DNA from: Muribaculaceae bacterium
GTDB taxonomy: Bacteria; Bacteroidota; Bacteroidia; Bacteroidales; Muribaculaceae
Length of the DNA stretch: 64,000 nucleotides
Assembly: GCA_022484565.1 (NCBI GenBank)
Contig: JAKVKZ010000006.1
Span: forward strand, 1-64,000
Reading direction: 5' to 3'
Part shown: piece by piece, positions 57,823 to 64,000 of the stretch
Layout of the letters: every line of letters begins with the position of its first letter
Numbering within the stretch: the first letter of the stretch is position 1
Program-made: the position numbers and the translations under genes
The notes under the pieces: generated by a model
Database searches by the model: none
Told to the model about the DNA's origin: nothing
Seen by the model: only the letters and a program-made list of their open reading frames with translations

Positions 57823-59199
57823 TTACAATCCCGATTCCTCGGCCAACTTTTTTCCAAGTTCTTCCATGTTGTCAATCACTATCGGCAATTCTCCAACAAG
57901 ATAAAATGGCAAGTTTATAAGGGTGAATTCCTTTTTGCCGATGGGGGTAGTCACTTTTTGTATTGACAATGACTGTGACCAAACTCTTATCGCTACATCA
58001 TACGGACTTCGGTCGATGAAACTGTGCAGTGACCTCAGATGTGAATTGTGTCCGGATTTCACCTCAATTGGCAACAAATGCGAATTATGAACATAGACAA
58101 AATCAACTTCTGCTTTTGCGCCATCTTTGCTCCGAACCCAGAAATTTCGCCTGTCACTCATTCTGTCACTTAACGTAAGCAATTCCTGTGCCACCACTTG
58201 TTCCGCAATTTTTCCTCTCCACGCATCAAGTATGTCCATAGCTCCCAATATCTCTTTTTGCACCTTTGCAGCATAATTCACTATTCCGCAATCAAGCCAT
58301 ATAAGCTTTGGCGAACGTTTTAAGTCGGATATTGGTGGCACTTCTGTACTCGTCGTAGGATACACAAGTTCAAGCAGCATGGCTTTTCCCAAGGTGCTGA
58401 ATGCTTCGCTTGTCTCTCTCGACTTATAGTTCGAATCGGCAAATCCGCTCAATGTTATTGCTTCACCTGCTTTTGCCCACCCATCGTGCAATATGTGCCT
58501 TATCACTTCTGTCTGTGTCTTTCCTTTTGAATATTTCTCCACATCATCATGATAACTTTGCAGCAACGACTCATAGGAAGCACTCAACGAAAGTATGTCG
58601 TGATTTTCGGCATATATTTGTACCACCTCTGGCATTCCGCCTATCAATGTATATGTATTGAAAAGCTGTATCAACTTATCATGGAAACTGATGGTCCTTT
58701 CGGGGAAATCCAATGCTGCAAGGTAAATTCCGTTACCCGTTGCATTGACGAATTCTCTGAATGAGCAGGGTCTTACTGGTAGATATTGCACCCTTCCTAC
58801 GGGAAATGAGATGTGGTAATCTATCATACTTTCAAGTAGTGACCCAGCAGCAATAACGTATATTTCAGGCTTATCCTCGTAGAAATAGCGCAGGCATGAC
58901 ACTGCTTTCGGAGAGTTTTGTATCTCATCGATAAATAGCAATGTGCGCCCTTTTTTCTTTATTTTATTGTTAAGCATAAATGCCCGGGTCAGTAGTTCAT
59001 CAAGACTTAAGTTCATTTCAAACAATTTCTTTTCATCGTCTTTTTCAAGATTAAGATACAAGTAATTGTCAAATTTATCTCCGAATTGACGAACAACTGT
59101 TGTCTTTCCGACTTGCCGCGCTCCTCGCAGTATTAATGGCTTTCTGTGGCTGTCGTTGGCCCAATTATCCAGTTTTCGTAATATTGTTCTTTCAAACAT
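57823..59199 (-). CDS. AAA ATPase with DUF4143 C-terminus
   Basis: 458 residues. Walker A ILRGARQVGKTTVVRQFG (about 23-40), Walker B RTLLFIDEIQNSP and an AAA_14 core to about 200 are followed by DUF4143 (about 215-390), a PD-(D/E)xK-like part seen in KDGAKAEVDFVYVHNSHLLP with IEVKSG. These proteins are abundant and variable in Bacteroidetes; the role is unknown and possibly linked to stress or mobile DNA. It is preceded by a -7 box and four 33-bp repeats. Confidence 0.92.
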   Translation of the reverse strand: MFERTILRKLDNWANDSHRKPLILRGARQVGKTTVVRQFGDKFDNYLYLNLEKDDEKKLFEMNLSLDELLTRAFMLNNKIKKKGRTLLFIDEIQNSPKAVSCLRYFYEDKPEIYVIAAGSLLESMIDYHISFPVGRVQYLPVRPCSFREFVNATGNGIYLAALDFPERTISFHDKLIQLFNTYTLIGGMPEVVQIYAENHDILSLSASYESLLQSYHDDVEKYSKGKTQTEVIRHILHDGWAKAGEAITLSGFADSNYKSRETSEAFSTLGKAMLLELVYPTTSTEVPPISDLKRSPKLIWLDCGIVNYAAKVQKEILGAMDILDAWRGKIAEQVVAQELLTLSDRMSDRRNFWVRSKDGAKAEVDFVYVHNSHLLPIEVKSGHNSHLRSLHSFIDRSPYDVAIRVWSQSLSIQKVTTPIGKKEFTLINLPFYLVGELPIVIDNMEELGKKLAEESGL

Positions 59200-59225
59200 A
59201 TCGCTTATTCATTAATTATCAGTTG

Positions 59226-59233
59226 CAAAGATA
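59226..59233 (-). promoter_or_regulatory. -7 box TATCTTTG for the AAA/DUF4143 gene
   Basis: A minus-strand TAnnTTTG match 26 bases upstream of ATG 59199. The repeat block starts seven bases farther upstream, where the -33 region should be. Confidence 0.55.
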
Positions 59234-59239
59234 CTAAAT

Positions 59240-59354
59240 TGTTTCAAACAATAACCATCTTTAATGTATTTTTGTTCTAAACGATAACCATGTTTGCTTT
59301 ATTTTTGTTCTAAACGATAACCATCTTCTTATATTTTTGTTGCAAACGATAACC
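59240..59354. repeat. Four direct repeats with 33-base period, candidate operators
   Basis: The core (G/A)ATAACC preceded by AAAC occurs with ATAACC at 59251, 59284, 59317 and 59349, that is at 33, 33 and 32 bases. Units 2 and 3 share TTTTTGTTCTAAACGATAACC+AT. The block lies between divergent genes. Confidence 0.75.
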
Positions 59355-59415
59355 TACTTTTCATGTTACATCGTTTTATATATTACTTTTAGTTATAATC
59401 CATACAAAAATATGA

Positions 59416-59447
59416 TTTGCCTGCAACCTTTATTAGCCATACTTTTG
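59416..59447 (+). promoter_or_regulatory. Promoter for the YeiH-type transporter
   Basis: TTTG (59416-59419), 20-base spacer, TACTTTTG (59440-59447); 36 bases before ATG 59484. Confidence 0.65.
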
Positions 59448-59483
59448 CACCATCAAAACGAAATTAAATCATTCATAAAAGTT

Positions 59484-60554
59484 ATGGGTAAAATCAAAAT
59501 CAGCGAGAAAAAGGGCAACGTGATTCATGGCGTGCTGCTTATCGCATTGTTTTCCATGTCGGCTTTCTACATCGCTCAATTTCAGTGGGTAAAGAATCTT
59601 TCTCTAAGTCCACTTATCGTCGGAATTATTTTAGGCATGATTTATGCCAACAGTCTCCGCAATTTCATTCCTGACACTTGGGTGCCGGGAATCAAGTTCT
59701 GCACCAAGCGCATTCTGCGTGTAGGAATCATCCTCTATGGCTTCAGGCTCACTCTCCAGCAGGTTTTTGATGTCGGCATGTCGGCTTTTGTGGTTGATTG
59801 CATTATCATTTGCGGCACTATCTTCCTCGGCATTCTTTTCGGCAAGCTCTATAAAATGGATTCCGACACCGCCCTCATGACCTCCACCGGCAGTGCCATC
59901 TGCGGTGCAGCAGCCGTGCTTGGAGCTGAACCCGTGGTGAAATGCGAGGCTCACACTACTGCCGTTGCAGTCTCCACTGTCGTAATATTCGGCACACTTT
60001 CCATGTTCCTTTATCCTATAGCTTACCGCAGCGGTATTCTCTCACTTTCGCCCGAACAAATGGCCATCTACACTGGTTCAACCCTGCATGAGGTGGCTCA
60101 CGTGGTGGGTGCAGGCAACGCCATGGATGCCACTGGTGCGCTTCACATTGCCGACCAAGCTACCATCACCAAAATGATTAGAGTGATGCTTCTTGCTCCG
60201 GTACTTGTCATCATGAGCATTGCGCTTGCACGTGTCCGTTCACGCAAAAACGCCAATGGAAAGTCGAAGGGCAAAATCACAGTCCCTTGGTTCGCTTTCG
60301 GTTTTCTTGGCATCATCATTCTCAATTCTCTTCTCGGTGCTTGCAGCTTCATTCCTGCCGACGGCCTGAAAGTCTGCACCGATGCCATCAACAGCTTCGA
60401 TACTTTTCTCCTCACAATGGCCATGACCGCCCTAGGCACCGAAACGAGTTTCGACAAGTTCCGTCAGGCTGGCGCAAAGCCGTTCTATCTTGCAGGCACG
60501 CTATATGTGTGGCTGATTGTCGGCGGATATTTCCTTGTGAAAATTCTTGCCTAA
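59484..60554 (+). CDS. YeiH/UPF0324 family membrane protein (putative sulfate exporter family)
   Basis: 356 residues from ATG 59484, which is set by the promoter at 59416-59447; the frame is open for 49 more codons upstream. About ten helices. Family marks are LSPLIVGIILGMIYANSL, PGIKFCTKRILRVGIILYGF, TALMTSTGSAICGAAAVLGA and GSTLHEVAHVVGAGNAM. In E. coli the homologue yeiH lies beside the LysR regulator yeiE; here a LysR gene is also adjacent, convergent, with 13 bases between the stops. The transported compound is not established. Confidence 0.9.
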   Translation: MGKIKISEKKGNVIHGVLLIALFSMSAFYIAQFQWVKNLSLSPLIVGIILGMIYANSLRNFIPDTWVPGIKFCTKRILRVGIILYGFRLTLQQVFDVGMSAFVVDCIIICGTIFLGILFGKLYKMDSDTALMTSTGSAICGAAAVLGAEPVVKCEAHTTAVAVSTVVIFGTLSMFLYPIAYRSGILSLSPEQMAIYTGSTLHEVAHVVGAGNAMDATGALHIADQATITKMIRVMLLAPVLVIMSIALARVRSRKNANGKSKGKITVPWFAFGFLGIIILNSLLGACSFIPADGLKVCTDAINSFDTFLLTMAMTALGTETSFDKFRQAGAKPFYLAGTLYVWLIVGGYFLVKILA

Positions 60555-60567
60555 CGCTTCAAACTCA

Positions 60568-61461
60568 CTATATCCTACATTCATGCAGGGCAAATTGCAT
60601 CAACAGCGTGGCGGGGCCTTCTTCCTCGCCTTGCTGTTGCATAAAGCACAGTTCCCGCTTCATCTCCAACTCCGGCAATTCCGTGATTTTCATAGCTCCG
60701 CTCACCAGTTCACGGGTCACGCATCGGAACGATATTATCGACATCGCTTCCGAATTTTCCAAGAACAGCTTTATGCTTTCCGAACTTCCAAGCTGCATCA
60801 GCACGTTCAAGTCAGTGAACTTAATTCCATGCTTCTCCAGAGCAGTGGTCAACACGCTCAGCGTCCCCGACCCATTCTCACGAAGCACAAGCGGCACTTT
60901 CCGCAGCTCATCGAGCGTCATCTCGTCGATTTTTGCCCATTTCGATTTTGCAGATTATATGGCCACAAGTTCATCATCCATCAGATGTGTGTACTTCATG
61001 CTCGGTAGCCGTTTATCGCCCTCAATCAGTCCCAAGTCAATATGATGGTTCACCATCGCCGTTTCAATGTCGTTTGAGTTCCCGCTCGTCAGCGTCATGT
61101 GAATTTCCGGAAATTTGCTCGCGAACTTAGCCAAAATCGGCGGAAGCACATATTGCGCAATCGTGGTGCTAGCCCCGATTCGCAGATTTCCGCTGTGCTC
61201 TCCGTGCATCATGTTCATCACGAAATCGAGCCGTGAATATTCCCGCAGAATCTCGTTACTGTGCTCCAGCAGCACCTCGCCGGCATGGGTCAGCACAATT
61301 TTGTTGCCTTGCCGCTCGATTAGCCGTTCCTTATATTGTGCTTCAAGTTCATGCACGTGTTTCGTCACGGCGGGCTGCGTTATGTGCATCTCCTGCGCTG
61401 CCTTGGTGTAGCTCATATACTTCGCCACACAGCAAAATGTTTTAAGTCTGAAATCGCTCAT
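60568..61461 (-). pseudogene. LysR family regulator interrupted by an in-frame TAA
   Basis: From ATG 61461 the frame codes MSDFRLKTFCCVAKYMSYTK with a full LysR helix-turn-helix (AAQEMHITQPAVTKHVHELE) and the first half of the ligand domain to DDELVAI, then TAA at 60955-60957. Without a frame change the sequence continues SAKSKWAKIDEMTLDELRKV, the normal second half, to a stop at 60568. So one nonsense codon splits an otherwise intact gene of about 297 codons. Either it is a recent pseudogene, a readthrough case or a sequencing error. Its neighbour is the YeiH gene it would be expected to control. Confidence 0.85.
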
Positions 61462-61484
61462 CTCCTTCAGTTTTTTATTCTCTA

Positions 61485-61492
61485 CAAAAGTA
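61485..61492 (-). promoter_or_regulatory. -7 box TACTTTTG for the LysR gene
   Basis: A minus-strand TAnnTTTG match 23 bases upstream of ATG 61461. It excludes the longer frame from 61503. Confidence 0.55.
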
Positions 61493-61528
61493 ATCTTTTT
61501 CATGACAATATCATTATTTTTTCATGAA

Positions 61529-64000
61529 CTACAAATGCTCAGGTTTTGCGGGCTGAGGGGTGATGTAGGGAGGAACCACACAATCGGCTAAGATGGTGAG
61601 ATCGGATGTGCGGTGACGGAAGGTGTCGGGCGGGAAAATCTCGGCGATGCGGGGAGGGATGGGAAACTCCTGAAGATGGCACTGATAGGCGCAATAATCG
61701 TAGATGTCGTTGGAAGTGCCACGCATGGGACGGCACTTGCGGTCGAACTCATTGAAGAACATAGGGAAATTCTCAATCTCGTCGGGAGTGGGGACGAAGG
61801 TCTTGATGGCGTTCGGGTCGCAGGAATCGAAGTCGCTGGAGGGCGCGGAATAACGGTAATCGGAAGGATGGTAGAATGAATCGGCGGGATAGACGAAATC
61901 GAAGCGCTTGGGGACTGGGATGCCGGCAGCGCGGGCACGCTGCGTCATGAGGTCGAAGCGTGCGGCCTCGTCCCAGCGGTAAAAGACTTCGGGCGGCACA
62001 TACTGGGCGAAGAAGTCGGGGAACTGGGCAAGCTCGCGGGTTGTGCAGAAGTCGCTGCCGCGGTGGGTGTCGCATGAATTGAGGCGGATGCAGGTGGCGT
62101 TGAAGTCGCGGTCGCAGAAATCACGGTTGAGGCGGTCGATCAGACTGCGGCGCGCGATGACCTGCGGAGTTATCTGCCAGACGGGCTTGGGAAGGTCGTC
62201 ATTATAGAAGTGGAAGTGCGCAAAGGCGTCGGAGGCGTCGTAAACGTCGGCGAAACGGGGCGGGACGGGAATGCCCTTGGCGAGAGCCTTCTGGACGAGA
62301 AGGTCGTTGAGGCAGTTGCGGTCCCAAATGTACATCACCTCGATTGGCAGGGCCTGGAGGAAGAAGTCGGGATAAGCGGCAAGTTCCTTGGGTGTAGGGC
62401 GGTAAGTGCGGACGTAAATGTAGTCGCGCTGCTCGATGCGCTCGACAGTTTCGTGATAGGTGTCGTCGTAGAACGCTGAAAGTTCCGACGGCACGGAGAG
62501 CAGCAATGGATTTTGACGTTTCATGTTTTTAGAATTATTATTAAGTAAGAAATCGTTGAATGATGCAATATCTTTATTTGATGGAGCCATGAGAGAATCG
62601 TCGGGGAGTGAAGGATCATCGGGATTTTGGGAGGCCGAAGGGAGGGGGGCTTGGACGGGCGAAACGATTGCAACATGCTCGGCCAGAGATGAGTTAGCAT
62701 ACTGTCCAATTTGTTTTTCCGCGGGTTTGCCCCCTATGACTGCGGGAAGATTTTGGGCGGATTGAGCGGAAATTTCGGTTGGGATTTCCTCGGCTATTTC
62801 GGCAACTGGCTCGGCAACGGGTTCAGGCTCACTATTTGATTCATGGGCGGATTCATCGGGAATTTCGGTGACTGACTCAGCATTTTCTTCGGAATTTGGC
62901 TTGGATTCGGTTTTTATTTCCGCTTTTAGCTCATCTTTTGGCCTGATTTCAGATACTGCTTCGGGAATTATTTCGGGAATGGATTCCGTTGTGAATTCCG
63001 TGGAGGTTTGTGATGGAATTTCCGATGAATTTCCGGCTTGGAGCTGGAGGGGGGCTTGGACGGGCAAAACGATTGCAACTTGTTGGGCCACTGATATGTT
63101 ATCGGAGTGTCCAATTTGTTTTTCTGCGGGTTTGCCCCCTATATTTTCGACGACCTCAGGGGCAGGTTCGGAGGATGGATTTGATGCTGGTTCGGGATTG
63201 ATTTCCGGCTTGGATTCAGTGATGATTTCCAGATTTGATTCCGGAGTGATTTTGCCAGAGGAAGCGCCGAACTTGGCAACTATATTTGAGACCGTGGTTG
63301 GCGAGACGCCGAGCGCCTTGGCAATGACACGGTAGGAAAGATTGGGCTGCGAGGCAAGCAGACGGATGGAGTCGACCTTGGCGCTGGAAAGGCAGTTGCG
63401 GTTGATGAGGGAATCCTCGGTGCAGCACTTGCCCTCGACAAAGCGCAAGCCATTGTTGACACGCTGGATGGTGCATGGGATGACATTGTTGGTGTTGTAA
63501 ACCAGATGGCCGGTTCGGTCCTTAATCTGCTTGATGTAGCGCACCTCGGGGTCGGAGACCGACTGGCCGATGGCGAATGCGGAGTCGCAGTGATTGATGA
63601 AAGAGCGGGAAAATGCAAGATTGTTGAGGCCCAGCGGACGGTAGGGACTGTGCTTTGAAGTGTGGGCGAGCAGCAGAATCGACAAGTCGTAGAGGTGCTG
63701 CATCTTCCACAGTTCGGTCATGAACTCGCCGAAGGCGGCTGAGGAGTATGCTGACGAACAAAGAGAGGAAAGGTTGTCGATAATCAGGAACGGGGCTTCC
63801 ATGATGCGGACGGAATTCTTGATGGAATAGAGGGCATCCTCGATGTCGAAAACGCCATCGTCGTAAATTGGAGTGCCGCGCTTGAAGGCGGGCGAGAACG
63901 GATAGGAACCCTCGGGTGTGGAATAGCGCATGTGGAACTGGCGGTGCGACTGCTCGAAATCGTAATAGAGCACGCAGCGGCCAAAACGGTGCGCCACCTC
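61529..64000 (-). CDS. RepA-like AAA ATPase, inverted copy 2 (5' end beyond window)
   Basis: The frame is open to the window end; it lacks the first ~85 residues including the P-loop, which lie outside. From EVAHRFGRC onward it is almost identical to copy 1: Walker B PFLIIDNLSSLC, the HTH, both in-frame 90-bp blocks and the three C-terminal modules. Differences cluster in the Glu/Pro linker: copy 2 lacks one EIPSE-type unit after NSSEIPS and about ten residues before SAQNLPAV, and has several substitutions (for example HESNSEPEPVAEP for NESNNEPKPAAEP). The C-terminus reads PQPAKPEHL instead of PQPVKPDDRN. It ends 25 bases from the LysR promoter. Confidence 0.88.
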   Translation of the reverse strand, partial: EVAHRFGRCVLYYDFEQSHRQFHMRYSTPEGSYPFSPAFKRGTPIYDDGVFDIEDALYSIKNSVRIMEAPFLIIDNLSSLCSSAYSSAAFGEFMTELWKMQHLYDLSILLLAHTSKHSPYRPLGLNNLAFSRSFINHCDSAFAIGQSVSDPEVRYIKQIKDRTGHLVYNTNNVIPCTIQRVNNGLRFVEGKCCTEDSLINRNCLSSAKVDSIRLLASQPNLSYRVIAKALGVSPTTVSNIVAKFGASSGKITPESNLEIITESKPEINPEPASNPSSEPAPEVVENIGGKPAEKQIGHSDNISVAQQVAIVLPVQAPLQLQAGNSSEIPSQTSTEFTTESIPEIIPEAVSEIRPKDELKAEIKTESKPNSEENAESVTEIPDESAHESNSEPEPVAEPVAEIAEEIPTEISAQSAQNLPAVIGGKPAEKQIGQYANSSLAEHVAIVSPVQAPLPSASQNPDDPSLPDDSLMAPSNKDIASFNDFLLNNNSKNMKRQNPLLLSVPSELSAFYDDTYHETVERIEQRDYIYVRTYRPTPKELAAYPDFFLQALPIEVMYIWDRNCLNDLLVQKALAKGIPVPPRFADVYDASDAFAHFHFYNDDLPKPVWQITPQVIARRSLIDRLNRDFCDRDFNATCIRLNSCDTHRGSDFCTTRELAQFPDFFAQYVPPEVFYRWDEAARFDLMTQRARAAGIPVPKRFDFVYPADSFYHPSDYRYSAPSSDFDSCDPNAIKTFVPTPDEIENFPMFFNEFDRKCRPMRGTSNDIYDYCAYQCHLQEFPIPPRIAEIFPPDTFRHRTSDLTILADCVVPPYITPQPAKPEHL
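62645..62734 (-). repeat. 90-bp element, in-frame copy B in RepA-like gene 2
   Basis: GGGGGC to GCCCCC as read on the plus strand; the minus strand encodes IGGKPAEKQIGQYANSSL onward to PVQAPL, matching copy B of gene 1. Confidence 0.85.
63050..63139 (-). repeat. 90-bp element, in-frame copy A in RepA-like gene 2
   Basis: The minus strand encodes IGGKPAEKQIGHSDNISV onward to PVQAPL, matching copy A of gene 1. The spacing to copy B is 405 bases, 36 fewer than in gene 1, because of the linker deletions, a multiple of three. Confidence 0.85.

Noticed and set aside
32442-64000. A composite transposon or island bounded by the two RepA-like genes
   Set aside because: The DNA between them carries core genes (lysS, pgi, gpsA, cdd), no transposase or integrase, and no end repeats beyond the genes themselves. 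Inverted paralogues are the simpler view.
1-64000. CRISPR arrays, rRNA genes, intact tRNA genes, integrases, insertion-sequence transposases
   Set aside because: None seen. The regular repeats present are the 33-base operator-like block (four units, too short and no distinct spacers) and the hairpin modules.

Overview
The window is chromosomal DNA of a member of the Bacteroidales, most likely a gut lineage such as Muribaculaceae or a Prevotella/Bacteroides relative (inference). The support is consistent: about twenty genes are preceded by the Bacteroidetes -7 box TAnnTTTG, sometimes with a -33 TTTG 19-20 bases upstream; starts show no obvious Shine-Dalgarno; the order ybeY-mnmG-apt-uvrC-dtd-mazG-like-deoC is one I associate with this group; and several families (GH53 with a T9SS-like tail, NamZ/DUF1343, DUF4838, DUF1573, TPR-barrel outer-membrane protein, AAA/DUF4143) are typical of it.

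Layout. 0-2.6 kb: three glycosyltransferases. 2.6-5 kb: an AlkD-like repair protein and a fused SpmA/SpmB membrane protein. 5.0-5.7 kb: a gene-free stretch with two copies of a 90-bp element. 5.7-13.9 kb: a housekeeping run (ybeY, mnmG, apt, uvrC, dtd, MazG-like, secreted endonuclease I, deoC) with a perfect parS (ParB-binding) site between mnmG and apt. 14-31 kb: a large outer-membrane beta-barrel protein, an MsbA-like ABC exporter, purN, a GDP-mannose pyrophosphorylase, a flippase, ruvB, glmS, an Lrp regulator, dnaX and a GH53 galactanase. 30.4-32.4 kb: an accessory patch with a possible nuclease, a DpnD/PcfM-like protein, an orphan nucleotidyltransferase and dense hairpin repeats.

32.4-35.2 kb holds a GC-rich 921-residue RepA-like ATPase. 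A nearly identical copy lies inverted at 61.5-64.0 kb and runs off the window. Each copy carries two in-frame copies of the 90-bp element that also sits between genes at 5.2-5.5 kb. This dispersed element, living both in coding and non-coding DNA, and its host gene family are the most unusual things in the window.

35.2-44.6 kb: a probable NamZ-symporter-fucosyltransferase-WYL regulator operon (peptidoglycan sugar salvage is a possible role), a glycerate kinase/hydrolase pair, and cytidine deaminase interlocked with a secreted glucosaminidase-LysM protein. 44.9-53.3 kb: a five-gene operon behind a strong promoter and a structured leader: HEAT-repeat membrane protein, processive family-2 synthase, TPR-plus-beta-barrel exporter, DUF4838 glycosidase-like lipoprotein and DUF1573 lipoprotein. 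Its logic matches synthase-dependent exopolysaccharide systems (Pga, Nfr) with different parts, so it is a good candidate for an undescribed polysaccharide export system. 53.5-57.6 kb: lysS-gpsA-pgi operon. 57.8-61.5 kb: an AAA/DUF4143 ATPase, a block of four 33-bp repeats, a YeiH-type transporter and a LysR regulator broken by an in-frame stop. No CRISPR array, rRNA, intact tRNA, transposase or integrase was seen.
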